DNA of 64,000 nt from positions 24,273-88,272 of the forward strand of contig NZ_JANIOA010000019.1 in NCBI RefSeq assembly GCF_025175675.1. The letters run 5' to 3'. Shown one piece after another: positions 32,853-41,985 of the stretch. The position numbers and the translations under genes were made by a program. Below the pieces are notes generated by a model that saw only the letters and a list, made by a program, of their open reading frames with translations, had not been told where the DNA came from and did no database searches. How positions within the stretch are numbered: the stretch's first letter is position 1; every line of letters starts with the position of its first letter. The DNA is from Sedimenticola hydrogenitrophicus (lineage in GTDB: Bacteria; Pseudomonadota; Gammaproteobacteria; Chromatiales; Chromatiaceae).

Positions 32853-34283
32853 ATGTTAAAAAAACGAGTAATTCACAAAGTAGTCAATAGCACCATCCGC
32901 CCCGCCTCCCACATGGCCGTCCTCTCCCGGCGGGAGATCGAACAACTGCGAGACGTCACCGGCACCGGCCTGCACCGGCTGTTCCGCAAATGCGCCCTGG
33001 CGGTACTCAGTTCCGGCTCCCAGGTGGACAACTGCGAGGAGCTGATGTCCATGTACCCTGATTTCGATATCCAGGTCAGGGAGCGGCATCAGGGCATTGT
33101 GCTGGAGGTTTCCAACGCACCGGCGGAGGCCTTTGTTGACGATCAACTGATTGAAGGTATCCGCTACCACCTGTTCTCGGTGCTGCGGGATATTCTCTAT
33201 TTGCGCGATACCGCCAGCAATCACAAGCACCTGGCGCCCAACATGCAGATCAGTCACGAGATCTTCTACCGGCTGCGCCACGCCGGCGCCTTCCATCCCG
33301 GCAAGAAACCCAATACCGTGGTCTGCTGGGGCGGTCACGCCATTCCGGTGGAGGAGTACGACTACACCAAGGAGATCGGCTACTACCTCGGGCTGCGCGG
33401 GATCGACATCTGCACCGGCTGCGGCGCCGGCGCCATGAAGGGTCCGATGAAAGGTGCGGCGATCGCCCATGCCAAGCAGCGGCACACCAAGGGGCGGCAT
33501 ATCGGCCTGACCGAACCCGGCATCATCGCTGCGGAGGCACCCAACGCCATAGTCAATGAGCTGATCGTGATGCCCGATATTGAAAAGCGCCTGGAGGCCT
33601 TCATTCGCCTGGGGCATGTGCTCATCATCTTCCCCGGCGGGGTGGGCACCATGGAGGAGCTGCTGTTCGTCCTCGGCGTGCTTTCGCATCCGGACAACCT
33701 CGACATCGAACTGCCTATTTTTCTCACCGGCCCGGAATCGTCCAGCGGATATTTCGATTCGGTGATCCGCTTCATTGAGATGACCCTGGGCAGCACGGCA
33801 CTGAACCTGGTGAGAAAGGTGATCGGCAACCCCGGCCTGGTCGCCAAGCTGGTCAATGACGCCCTGCTGCATGTCACCAAGGAGCGACGCCAGCGCGATG
33901 ACTCCTTCCACTACAACTGGTCGCTGCATATAGAACCGGAGTTTCAGGAACCCTTCGTGCCGGATCATGAATCCATGGCGAAACTGCAATTGTCCCGGGA
34001 TCTGCCGACCCAGGAACTGGCGGCCAACCTGCGCCGCGCCCTCTCCGGCATCGTCACCGGCAATGTCAAGGAGCCGGGTATCAACGCCATTCGCGAACGC
34101 GGTCCGTTCCAGATCACCGGCGAGCCGGAACTAATGAATGCCATGGACGAGCTGCTGACCTCATTCACCCGGGAGGGACGGATGAAGGTCATGGGCGACT
34201 ATCTGCCCTGCTATGAGATTGTGAAGTCGGCCGAAACGGCAACCACCCAACCCAGGGTTATTGAACCGGAGACCACGCTCTAG
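32853..34283 (+). CDS. ppnN: Nucleotide 5'-monophosphate nucleosidase (YgdH/PpnN)
   Basis: A 476-residue cytoplasmic enzyme that cleaves purine and pyrimidine nucleotide monophosphates to base plus ribose-5-phosphate, and in E. coli responds to (p)ppGpp. The LOG-fold motif FPGGVGTMEELLFVLG and GGHAIPVEEYDY are diagnostic, with the N-terminal (MYPDFDIQVRERHQGI) and C-terminal domains present, so it is full length. CAGGAAG precedes the ATG. Confidence 0.93.
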   Translation: MLKKRVIHKVVNSTIRPASHMAVLSRREIEQLRDVTGTGLHRLFRKCALAVLSSGSQVDNCEELMSMYPDFDIQVRERHQGIVLEVSNAPAEAFVDDQLIEGIRYHLFSVLRDILYLRDTASNHKHLAPNMQISHEIFYRLRHAGAFHPGKKPNTVVCWGGHAIPVEEYDYTKEIGYYLGLRGIDICTGCGAGAMKGPMKGAAIAHAKQRHTKGRHIGLTEPGIIAAEAPNAIVNELIVMPDIEKRLEAFIRLGHVLIIFPGGVGTMEELLFVLGVLSHPDNLDIELPIFLTGPESSSGYFDSVIRFIEMTLGSTALNLVRKVIGNPGLVAKLVNDALLHVTKERRQRDDSFHYNWSLHIEPEFQEPFVPDHESMAKLQLSRDLPTQELAANLRRALSGIVTGNVKEPGINAIRERGPFQITGEPELMNAMDELLTSFTREGRMKVMGDYLPCYEIVKSAETATTQPRVIEPETTL

Positions 34284-34298
34284 TATTGCCTCAATTTG

Positions 34299-34545
34299 TT
34301 GTAACTACTCAAGGGGTGAGGGTATAAGGCGCATCCACAAATGCTCACGGTGTGATTGGCCTGCCTTGTTGGCCGATCTTGGTGGCGCCTCGAATCCGGC
34401 CCCTTTTTCAGATTCAAGCCTGCCCTTGTTTGAGCGAAGCGAGTTTGGGCAGGCGCTGAAAATGGGGCCGGATTCGAGGAGACAAGCCATCGTGTGAGGC
34501 CGGCAAGGCAGGCCAATCACTTACAGACCGGGTGAGTAGTTACAA
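34299..34545. repeat. GTAACTACTCA element, occupied by an inner ~103-bp hairpin
   Basis: Ends TTGTAACTACTCA and TGAGTAGTTACAA with inner arms GATTGGCCTGCCTTG / CAAGGCAGGCCAATC. A further hairpin lies inside at 34383-34485 (CCTCGAATCCGGCCCC / GGGGCCGGATTCGAGG). The copy at 43803-43917 has the outer element but lacks this insert. Confidence 0.88.
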
Positions 34546-34552
34546 TTTGATA

Positions 34553-34647
34553 AAGTACTTTTGCAGGGTGAGGCGTGGTACAAGGATGTACCGTTTAGGA
34601 ACCTGAGGATGGCATGCGCTGTCGCTTATCCGCCCTACAAAAGTACT
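34553..34647. repeat. Palindromic element with TACAAGGATGTA core
   Basis: Arms AAGTACTTTTGCAGGG / CCCTACAAAAGTACT enclose GGTACAAGGATGTACCGTTTA and GAGGATGGCATGC. A related core (TACAGGGATGTACCGTTTAC, GAGGATGCCATGC) lies at 40813-40857. Together with the preceding element it fills the gap between the convergent ppnN and cyclase genes. Confidence 0.7.
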
Positions 34648-34678
34648 CTATTAAATTAAAGTAGTGCTCGCGGTCTTC

Positions 34679-36046
34679 TCACAAAACACCGATCAGATTC
34701 CGGCCACCCCGCTTGGCCTCGTATAACGCCTTGTCCGCGCGACGCAACAATGTATGCACCGATTCACCGTCATGCACCCGGTTCCGGAAGGTGGCCAAGC
34801 CGATGCTGATGGTCATTTGCGAAGAGTGTATGTCATTTCTGATCATCAACCTGCTGACCTTATCCTTCAACCGCTGCGCCAGTACCAGCGCCTCCGCATC
34901 ACCGGTATCCGGCAGGGCTATGGCAAACTCATCCCCCCCCAAGCGGCCGAATATATCGACGACACGGATCGTCTCCTTGGATATTTCGGTGAATTTCAGG
35001 ATCGCCTCATCACCCAACGCATGTCCACCCTGGTCATTGAGCAGTTTGAAATGATCGATATCGATAATCATGAACGACAGCGGTGTGCCATAGCGTTTTG
35101 AATAGGCCAGCTGGGAATCCACCTCCTCCATGAAATGACGCCGGTTGAAAATACCCGTCAACGGGTCGGTGGAGGCCAACTCCTTGAGCTGCTGTTCCAT
35201 CTGTTTGCGTTCCGAGATATCCATGCTGATACCGACAAACGCAACCAGCTCGTCCCGCTCATTCAGCACCGGGGCGATGGAGATGCTTTCCCAGTAATAT
35301 TCACCGTTCTTGCGCCGATTCTCCAGCTCGCCCTGCCACGCCCGCTTGTCCTTGATGGCGCTCCAGAGTTCACGATAAAGCTTGCTGTCGGTTCTGCCGG
35401 ACTTGAACATACTGGGAGTCTTACCGATCACCTCTTCCGGGCGATAGCCGGTGATCTTCTCAACGATCGGACTGACATACTCGATAATGCCGTTCGGGTC
35501 GGTGATCACGGTCAATACCGGACTGTGGGTAATGGCCAGTGAGAGCTTCTGCAGTGCATCCCGCTGATTGAAGCGGCGGCATTCCGCACCCATCCGTTGA
35601 CTCAGCAGTTCAAAAAAGAAACGCACTTCGGGTCGTTCGGCCTGCGGTTTGTCATCCAGGGCAAAAATATGCCCGATCACCTGCCGATCTTCGCCATAGA
35701 ACGCCTGTCCCCGATAACTCTCGACGCCCAGTTGGTGCAGCAGATCACAGCCGCTGAAGGTATTTTGAAGATCTTTAGCATAGAAGACATGCGCATTCGC
35801 AGGGGCCACCTGATAGACCCGTTCACAAGGGGAGCCGGCGATATCGAACCGAAAGCCCTGGCCTAGGCCATTGCCATCCCAGAACGCCACCACTTCAAGT
35901 TCGCCGGATTCCGGCTTACTGAACCCGACCCCGGCCCAACGGCATTCGCAGGCCACGGCAATCGCCTGAACGGCACGCCTGAAAAACTCACCGGCGCTAT
36001 CCGCCGGCCCGGCCAGCAGGATGTGCGCTTGATTAAACTGATCCAT
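34679..36046 (-). CDS. GAF-PAS-GGDEF diguanylate cyclase
   Basis: A 455-residue cytoplasmic c-di-GMP synthase. A GAF-like domain (about 5-155) is followed by a PAS/PAC domain (about 170-285; ITDPNGIIEYVSPIVEKITGY, GISMDISERK) and a GGDEF domain (290-455). The active site is GGDEF at 370-374, and RVVD at 361-364, five residues upstream, is an intact inhibitory I-site. So it should be active and feedback-inhibited. Which signal the sensor domains bind is unknown. No strong ribosome-binding site precedes the ATG. Confidence 0.92.
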   Translation of the reverse strand: MDQFNQAHILLAGPADSAGEFFRRAVQAIAVACECRWAGVGFSKPESGELEVVAFWDGNGLGQGFRFDIAGSPCERVYQVAPANAHVFYAKDLQNTFSGCDLLHQLGVESYRGQAFYGEDRQVIGHIFALDDKPQAERPEVRFFFELLSQRMGAECRRFNQRDALQKLSLAITHSPVLTVITDPNGIIEYVSPIVEKITGYRPEEVIGKTPSMFKSGRTDSKLYRELWSAIKDKRAWQGELENRRKNGEYYWESISIAPVLNERDELVAFVGISMDISERKQMEQQLKELASTDPLTGIFNRRHFMEEVDSQLAYSKRYGTPLSFMIIDIDHFKLLNDQGGHALGDEAILKFTEISKETIRVVDIFGRLGGDEFAIALPDTGDAEALVLAQRLKDKVSRLMIRNDIHSSQMTISIGLATFRNRVHDGESVHTLLRRADKALYEAKRGGRNLIGVL

Positions 36047-36313
36047 CGGAAGGTATCGCTACGGGGTTATGCATAAAGTTGGCATACTCTAGATAGGGTT
36101 TTTCCTGTACGCAACTCAAAACAGTAAAAAACCGGACTCTGGTGAAAAAAAACCGGGAACACCCTTCTTTATTGTAAGAAACGCCCTTGCTTTATTGACC
36201 TGCCTCAATTTTTTCGGCACTGCACACCACCTAAAGTAAATACCCTCACCAGCATTTTACAAGGTAAAATGCTGGGTAATTATGACAGTCACCCCGGGAG
36301 CACGGGCCTGCTT

Positions 36314-36673
36314 ATGAAATTCAGCGATCTGAATATTGGCCAGCGATTTAGTTACAAAGGTATCGAATTGGAGAAGAGCGGGCCGCTTCAGGCCACCGAG
36401 ACAACGACGGGCAAGCTGAGGCCGATCATGCGCGCGGCGACTGTCGATCTGGTGAACAGTCGGAGTGAAGGCCGTCAAAATGAGGGCGGAAGCCTGGATG
36501 CGCTCAGACGGGCGCTCGCTGCCTATCATCAGACCTGTCTCTCCCTGCTGCAGGCACAAGGAGAAGATCGTCTACCGGATGTCGAAGCAGCTTACCGGAA
36601 GATTCAGCGGGCCGTCGAAACTTGTTCACAAACAGTGGAACAACATACAACCGCGAAAGGACGTTCTTCATGA
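36314..36673 (+). CDS. Hypothetical protein
   Basis: A 119-residue protein I do not recognise. A beta-rich start (MKFSDLNIGQRFSYKGIELEK, then a Ser/Thr-rich linker) is followed by a helical half (ALRRALAAYHQTCLSLLQAQ...AAYRKIQRAVETCSQTVEQ). I chose the ATG at 36314 because the upstream part of the frame lies in non-coding-looking sequence. The start has no clear ribosome-binding site. No neighbours in its unit. Confidence 0.5.
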   Translation: MKFSDLNIGQRFSYKGIELEKSGPLQATETTTGKLRPIMRAATVDLVNSRSEGRQNEGGSLDALRRALAAYHQTCLSLLQAQGEDRLPDVEAAYRKIQRAVETCSQTVEQHTTAKGRSS

Positions 36674-36785
36674 GTACATTCCCCCCGCTACGCGGCCCTG
36701 GATAAAGGAAGAACGGGGGACAGTTTTGTAGGTTGAATTAGGCGCGCCCTGCGCGGGGGGTGGCCGTTTGCATTGGCCCCCGCGC

Positions 36786-36836
36786 GCGCCGTAACCCACC
36801 GTTTGGCGGTCGGGAAGTCGGTGGGTTACACGGCGC
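36786..36836. repeat. Palindrome GCGCCGTAACCCACCG
   Basis: GCGCCGTAACCCACCG pairs with CGGTGGGTTACACGGCGC around a 17-nt loop, inside the 249-bp gap upstream of the dadA stop. Further GTGGG/CCCAC-type segments lie on both sides (36722-36893). REP-like; no gene here. Confidence 0.6.
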
Positions 36837-36922
36837 CCGGGTATTGCCCTGATCTGAAAGTGTGGTGCCTGTGCGCGGCTAACCCACCCTACGAAACAAA
36901 CGCCCTCGATACCGCGGAATTA

Positions 36923-38179
36923 TTAGGCTGCATAGCGGTCGATGGAGAGCCCTTCGGTATCGATCTCGGGTATCTTGTGGCTGATCAGATCGTTCAACAG
37001 ACGCCCCGAGCCGCAGGCCATGGTCCAGCCGAGGGTGCCGTGTCCGGTGTTGAGGTAGAGATTGGGGACGCGCGTGGCGCCGACACAGGGTGTGCCGTCC
37101 GGCGTCATGGGGCGCAATCCGCACCAGAACTCGGTCCTGGAGAGATCGCCTCCGCGCGGAAACAGATCGGAGACGACAAACTTCACCGTCTCCCCGCGGC
37201 GCTCGTCCAGACCCAGGTCATAACCGGCCAGTTCCGCCGTGCCCGCCACCCGGATCCGCTCACCCAGACGGGTGATCGCCACCTTGTGGGTCTCATCCAT
37301 CAGGGTGGAGACCGGGGCCGCCTCGGCATCCACGATGGGCAGGGTGATGGAATAACCCTTGACCGGGTAGATCGGCACCTTGATGCCGACCGCCTTCAGC
37401 AACAGCGGCGAGTAGCTCCCCAGCGCCATCACATAATTGTCGCCGGTAAAGGTCCCGGCATCGGTCTCCACCCCGCTGATATTGCCCTGCTCCATCAGCA
37501 GGCGGCGAATATTAACCCCCATACGGAACTCCACGCCGAGCCGCTCGGCCTCCCTGGCCAGACGCTGGGTAAACAGGAAACAGTCACCGGTCTCATCATT
37601 CACCAGCCGCAGCCCCCCCGCCACCTTCTCTTTTACATGCACCAGGCCCGGTTCCACCGCCAGGCACCCTTCCCGGTCCAGCAGCTCGTAGGGAACACCA
37701 TAGCGGTCGAGAATGGCCATGTCGGTCTGTGCGGCATCCAGCTGTTTCTGATTGCGGAACATCTGCAGCGTGCCACGACTGCGTTCATCGTACTGAATCC
37801 CCGTTTCGGCGCGCAGCTGCCTGATGGCGTCGCGGCTGTATTCAGCCAGGCGTACCATGCGACCCTTGTTCTGTTCATAGCGTGCCGTGGTGCAGTTGCG
37901 CAGCATCCGCAGGCTCCAGGACCACAGAGCCGGGTCCAGTTGCGGGCGGATCACCAGCGGACTGTGTTTCATCATCAGCCACTTGATCGCCTTCAGCGGA
38001 ATGCCCGGGGCGGCCCAGGGTGCCGAATAGCCGGGAGAGACCTCGCCGGCATTGGCAAAGCTGGTTTCCAGGGCCGCTTCCGGCTGTCGGTCGATCACCG
38101 TCACCTCGTGACCTTCCCGAGCCAGATAATAGGCGCTGGTTACGCCGATGACGCCACTGCCAAGAATTATCACCTTCAT
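36923..38179 (-). CDS. dadA: D-amino acid dehydrogenase small subunit
   Basis: A 418-residue FAD flavoprotein oxidising D-amino acids (mainly D-alanine) and feeding electrons to the respiratory chain. The dinucleotide motif is [38 protein letters not shown] and [15 protein letters not shown] are DadA signatures. I chose the ATG at 38179, just before the FAD motif, because the longer frame adds a hydrophobic leader not found in the family. It is divergent from an Lrp/AsnC regulator that probably controls it. Confidence 0.93.
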   Translation of the reverse strand: MKVIILGSGVIGVTSAYYLAREGHEVTVIDRQPEAALETSFANAGEVSPGYSAPWAAPGIPLKAIKWLMMKHSPLVIRPQLDPALWSWSLRMLRNCTTARYEQNKGRMVRLAEYSRDAIRQLRAETGIQYDERSRGTLQMFRNQKQLDAAQTDMAILDRYGVPYELLDREGCLAVEPGLVHVKEKVAGGLRLVNDETGDCFLFTQRLAREAERLGVEFRMGVNIRRLLMEQGNISGVETDAGTFTGDNYVMALGSYSPLLLKAVGIKVPIYPVKGYSITLPIVDAEAAPVSTLMDETHKVAITRLGERIRVAGTAELAGYDLGLDERRGETVKFVVSDLFPRGGDLSRTEFWCGLRPMTPDGTPCVGATRVPNLYLNTGHGTLGWTMACGSGRLLNDLISHKIPEIDTEGLSIDRYAA

Positions 38180-38327
38180 GGGTTTCCGCTCCGTTATCAA
38201 GTGCCTGAAAACAGCCAAAATCATACGTGAAAGCGGTTGGCAAGTGCTTGCAAAAACAGTTGCCCAGAGGAGGTAAAGCACAACTTTATTCTTCAAATTA
38301 TCTAATTATTAGCATAATATTCTGTAT

Positions 38328-38789
38328 ATGAAACTTGACACGCTAGATCGGAAGATCCTGAATACGCTCCAGCTCGACGGACGGCTGACCAATGCCGAAC
38401 TGGCGGAACGGATCAATCTCTCCCCCTCCGCCTGCCTCAGACGGGTCCGGCAGCTGGAAGAGCGCGGGGTCATTGCAGGTTATGTGATGCTGGTGGATCC
38501 GCTGGCCATCGGTCGGCCCACCACCATCTTTGTCGAGATCACCTTGAACAGCCAGAGCGTCGAATGCCAGGAAGCCTTCGAGGCGGCGGTACGCAAGAAC
38601 CCCGAGATCATGGAGTGTTACTTGATGACCGGGGAGGCGGATTATCTGCTACGGGTTGCCGCGGCCGGTACCACCGATTATGAACGGCTGCACAGGCATC
38701 ACCTCTCCCGTCTTCCCGGTGTTGCCCGGATCAAAACGGCCTTCGGCATTCGTACCGTCTGCAAGAGCACTGCCTATCCACTGGAGTAG
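38328..38789 (+). CDS. Lrp/AsnC-family regulator (DadR-like)
   Basis: A 153-residue regulator: N-terminal AsnC helix-turn-helix (LNTLQLDGRLTNAELAERINLSPSACLRRVRQLEERGVI) and C-terminal RAM ligand-binding domain (LMTGEADYLLRV). It is divergent from dadA with a 148-nt shared control region, the arrangement of alanine-responsive DadR. Ligand assignment rests on this context. Confidence 0.9.
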   Translation: MKLDTLDRKILNTLQLDGRLTNAELAERINLSPSACLRRVRQLEERGVIAGYVMLVDPLAIGRPTTIFVEITLNSQSVECQEAFEAAVRKNPEIMECYLMTGEADYLLRVAAAGTTDYERLHRHHLSRLPGVARIKTAFGIRTVCKSTAYPLE

Positions 38790-38810
38790 CCAAACGCACC
38801 AGCGCTTCCT

Positions 38811-38841
38811 CGCCGTGGCGACCCTGAAGGCCGCCACGGCG
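38811..38841 (+). terminator. Possible terminator hairpin after lrp-like gene
   Basis: A perfect 10-bp stem CGCCGTGGCG / CGCCACGGCG with an 11-nt loop, 22 nt after the regulator's stop. No U-run follows, so termination is uncertain. Confidence 0.35.
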
Positions 38842-38846
38842 GGGGT

Positions 38847-39010
38847 TAGGGCTCGCGCAAGAATAATTTCGTAGTACCGAGGGCGTCACTGGGCCACGCC
38901 GGCAAGGCACGTTTTGCAGGCAATGGTTGTACCCTTGCCAAAAAGCGTAACGCCGGCGGCGGGGTCCAGTGGCGACCGAATACCGGAACTTATTTTTGCG
39001 CGAGCCCTTA
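38847..39010. repeat. 165-bp MITE-like family, copy 2
   Basis: 164 bp, opposite orientation to copy 1. Left end TAGGGCTCGCGCAAGAATAA, right end (complement) TAAGGGCTCGCGCAAAAATA. The internal GGCAAGGCACGTTTTGCAGG and CCTTGCCAAAAAGCGTAACG are shared by all copies. Its right-hand TAA is the stop codon of the small lipoprotein gene at 39008-39187. Confidence 0.92.
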
Positions 39011-39187
39011 TTTAAGGATGCAGTGCTTGGCAAAATCGGCAGCCTCGTTGGCTGTCCAGTCGCCCTTCGGCTTTTCCTGCATGGCCAGACACCACTCTTC
39101 GCTGCCCACTTCCGGCGCACAGCCGGCGACCAGCAGCACCAGCAATCCGGCCAACCCCATCAGAACGATTTTTTTTGCTTTTGGCAT
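39008..39187 (-). CDS. Small DUF3012 lipoprotein
   Basis: A 59-residue lipoprotein. The signal MPKAKKIVLMGLAGLLVLLV is followed by lipobox VAGC (Cys23), then GSEEWCLAMQEKPKGDWT and NEAADFAKHCIL, the DUF3012 signature. The ATG at 39187 is preceded by AAGGGAG. Function unknown; inner- or outer-membrane anchored. Its stop codon TAA is supplied by the end of the adjacent 165-bp repeat, so the last codons may have been altered by the insertion. Confidence 0.85.
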   Translation of the reverse strand: MPKAKKIVLMGLAGLLVLLVAGCAPEVGSEEWCLAMQEKPKGDWTANEAADFAKHCILK

Positions 39188-39440
39188 CGATGTACTCCCT
39201 TATCAGGTCATTTTTTCCGTTCGAACTATAGCACAACCCCCATCGCGACCCGGGCGACGCCAGGCTGAACCGCGCCCACAGAGACCAGGCAGATCGCCCG
39301 CCGGGCTGAACAGGAAGCTTCAAATGCCCGGCATTTATTTTGTCCTCTAAATATTATTTTTTACCCATGTTATGATGGCCGCTGTTTTTTCTATTATTTT
39401 CAACAGATAGATTGAAAAAGAAGCCTAATCATGGAGCATC

Positions 39441-40634
39441 ATGACTTTAGTACACGAACCTATTAATCCACCCCACGAAATCAGCAATCCGCTCTCCTGG
39501 ACCAACCGGGACTGGAAACAGGAACTGCAGAACAATATTCGCACTGTCGACGACCTGAAGGAATTTATCGACCTCTCTGCGGAGGAGCAGCGCGATATCG
39601 AACAGGTAGTTGAGGCGCATCCGATGAATATCCCGCGTTACTACCTCAACCTGATCAACCGGAATGATCCGAACGACCCGATCCGCAAGCTCGCGGTGCC
39701 GACGGGCGACGAACTGGTGGTGGCGGGCCAGATGGGCGCGACCACGGGCGACCCCTATGGGGACGACAAGCACGACAAGGGGAACGGCGTGCTGCACAAG
39801 TACGGCTACACCGCGCTGGTCGTCGCCACCGAGTACTGCTCGATGTATTGCCGGCACTGCTTCCGCAAGCGTCTGGTCGGCCTGCCGAACGACCAGACCG
39901 TACAGAACTTCCGCGCCGCGGCGGACTACATTGCGGCACATTCCGAAATCAGCAACGTGGTGGTCTCCGGTGGCGATCCGATGATGCTGCCCACCTCCAT
40001 CATCCGCTCCATGCTGGATAGCTTACGCTCAATTCCCCACCTCAACTTCGTGCGCATCGGCACCCGGGCGCCGGTGGTCTACCCGCTCCGCTTCCAGGAC
40101 GACGAACTGATCGAGTACCTGGCCGATTTCAATCGGGAGAAAACCCTCTACGTGCCGACCCACTTCAACCACCCGAACGAGATCACCGCGGAAGCGACTG
40201 AAGCGGTGGCACGGCTGCGCGGCGTCGGCATCGCGGTCAATAATCAGGCGGTGCTGCTGCGCGGGATCAATGACGACGAAGAGACCCTGGTGCAGCTGAT
40301 GAGTGGCCTGACCCGGATCGGCGTCAATCCCTACTACCTCTATCAGTGCATGCCGGTATCACGGGTGCGTCACCACTTTCAGGTGCCGCTGAAGCAGGGC
40401 GTGGACATGGTGGATCGGGCGCGCAGCCGCCTGGACGGCTACGCCAAACGCTTCAAGTTCATACTCGGACACGATATCGGCAAGATCGAAATCTGTGGCC
40501 GCAGCGGCGACCATCTGATCCTCAAGCAGATTCACGCCCGCGCCGAAGTGCAGGACCAAGCCTCGCGAATCATGATTCGCCGGCTGGACGAGCAGGCGGG
40601 CTGGCTGGATGACATGGAGGAGATTGCCCTCTGA
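39441..40634 (+). CDS. KamA-family radical SAM protein (lysine 2,3-aminomutase-like)
   Basis: A 397-residue radical SAM enzyme. Cys133-x3-Cys137-x2-Cys140 (EYCSMYCRHCF) binds the 4Fe-4S cluster. VVSGGDPMMLPTSII and GIGTRAPVV-type strands, plus TLYVPTHFNHPNEIT, match the PLP-dependent KamA family. It may convert lysine to beta-lysine (osmolyte or EF-P modification), but no partner such as efp, epmA or ablB is adjacent, so the physiological role is open. Confidence 0.88.
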   Translation: MTLVHEPINPPHEISNPLSWTNRDWKQELQNNIRTVDDLKEFIDLSAEEQRDIEQVVEAHPMNIPRYYLNLINRNDPNDPIRKLAVPTGDELVVAGQMGATTGDPYGDDKHDKGNGVLHKYGYTALVVATEYCSMYCRHCFRKRLVGLPNDQTVQNFRAAADYIAAHSEISNVVVSGGDPMMLPTSIIRSMLDSLRSIPHLNFVRIGTRAPVVYPLRFQDDELIEYLADFNREKTLYVPTHFNHPNEITAEATEAVARLRGVGIAVNNQAVLLRGINDDEETLVQLMSGLTRIGVNPYYLYQCMPVSRVRHHFQVPLKQGVDMVDRARSRLDGYAKRFKFILGHDIGKIEICGRSGDHLILKQIHARAEVQDQASRIMIRRLDEQAGWLDDMEEIAL

Positions 40635-41140
40635 GCGTAGGTTCACAAGTCAGGGGACTCAACATGTTAGACCTGTGCATCAATCGAGCGTCGCTCGGTT
40701 GATGAAAGATGGCAGATAAACTCTCGCCAAGTACGCAAAGTGAGAGCTGACTACACATCGAACCCGGCCGTATTGAGGAGAAGTATTAGCCGCGTGGAGC
40801 GGTGCAAGAGGAGTGGTACAGGGATGTACCGTTTACGGAGCCGAGGATGCCATGCACCGTTTACGGAACTAAGGATGGAATGAACGTAAATGAATACGAA
40901 TATCGACTTTTTGTAACCGTCTCATCCCCTGGTTTGGATAGCGCCGATCGTTCTTGGGTATGAACTTTTCCTGGTTAAATCCTACCTGGCTGAGTTTGGT
41001 GGATAATCAGGAACCGTAAATGAAAGAATCGGTTTTCCTTGGCGTACTTGGCGTCTTTGCGAGATCAAAAACCCCTTACCGATCAGGCACCGTCCCGACG
41101 CCTCAGCGACGGGACGGGTAAACTGGTGGACAGGCAGGCG
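40635..41140. other. Gap rich in palindromes
   Basis: A 506-bp region between the converging KamA and DUF4202 genes. It holds a palindrome ATCAATCGAGCG/CGCTCGGTTGAT (40679-40703), a TACAGGGATGTA core element (40813-40857), and inverted matches between CTCGCCAAGTACGCAAAG (40725-40742) and CTTGGCGTACTTGGCG (41038-41053). No gene is seen. It may be one degenerate element with other palindromes inserted. Confidence 0.55.
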
Positions 41141-41749
41141 CTATTGGCCACTGACCGCCTTCTGTATCAGGGGTATCAGGGGTTCCGGCAGCTTAAGCGC
41201 CCCGGAGAGGGCAAACTCCTGGGCCGCCGCCGACATCTTCGCCCAGGTCTTGCGGACGATATCGAGCCACTTATCTTCGCTGTATTCGGGATGCTTTTCG
41301 GCAAACTCGAGCATGTAGTGTTCGATAAAGACCAAGTCCGCGATATCCTCCAGCAACTGACTGTCCGGATTCACCTTCAGGGCCTTCTTGCCAACCGCCT
41401 TTTTTGCCCGCTCGATACTTGCTTCGTCGTAGCCCGCCTCGGCCATCAGCCGGCCAGCCGTCTCGGCGTGAAATTTATACAGGCCGGTGCGCCACTGGAA
41501 ATAACCCTGACGTCCCTCGGGGTAAGAGTCCCGGGGAGTCTTCCAGCGCTGGATATGCTGCGCGCGGATCGCCAGCTTCATGGCATCGTCCGTCTCCGGT
41601 GCATAGCGCGCCAGCATCTCGGACATGCGATGGGAGTAGAGCAACTCTTTCGGCCACTCCTTGCCTTCCACGGTTACTCGGTTGGGGTCTTCACTGTTCG
41701 CCTGATCAAACAGGGCCGTGGCTTTGTCAAATTTTTGCTGCTCGGACAT
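41141..41749 (-). CDS. DUF4202 family protein
   Basis: A 202-residue soluble protein matching DUF4202: KELLYSHRMSEMLARYAP, AIRAQHIQRWKTPRDSYPEGRQGYFQWRTGLYKFHAE and the acidic ADLVFIEHYMLEFAEKH segment with conserved His/Asp. Such a pattern of His and Asp suggests an HD-like metal site, an inference. Function unknown; single gene. Confidence 0.82.
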   Translation of the reverse strand: MSEQQKFDKATALFDQANSEDPNRVTVEGKEWPKELLYSHRMSEMLARYAPETDDAMKLAIRAQHIQRWKTPRDSYPEGRQGYFQWRTGLYKFHAETAGRLMAEAGYDEASIERAKKAVGKKALKVNPDSQLLEDIADLVFIEHYMLEFAEKHPEYSEDKWLDIVRKTWAKMSAAAQEFALSGALKLPEPLIPLIQKAVSGQ

Positions 41750-41884
41750 GCTGCCTCCAAAACTTCATTAGGGGGCCATTATATACCGGATACGCAGGCG
41801 ATTGGCAAAGCCGGCCCTTGATAATGTGCCGGATATTTCAAGCCGTTGGCGACGATATAAAAATGGGTCGAAAAGGTGCGGCAG

Positions 41885-41957
41885 GGGGTCGGAGTCAATT
41901 CCGCCTTCCCTGCCATAAACATAATTCGGGAATGTGTGCGGAATTGACTCCGACCCC
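41885..41957. repeat. 20-bp perfect inverted repeat
   Basis: GGGGTCGGAGTCAATTCCGC and GCGGAATTGACTCCGACCCC are perfect complements around a 33-nt loop, 28 nt downstream of the bfr stop. It may be a mobile-element remnant or an mRNA 3' hairpin. Confidence 0.8.
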
Positions 41958-41985
41958 TGATGGAATTCTTAAATCCGACAGGCTC

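Noticed and set aside
36773..38230. 485-codon plus-strand ORF opposite dadA
   Set aside because: Shadow of dadA; composition is low-complexity His/Gln/Arg and no domain is seen.
38236..38256. Sigma-54-like TTGGCAAGTGCTTGCA between dadA and the Lrp gene
   Set aside because: The spacing between GG and GC is 11 nt, one short; the sequence is better read as ordinary intergenic DNA.
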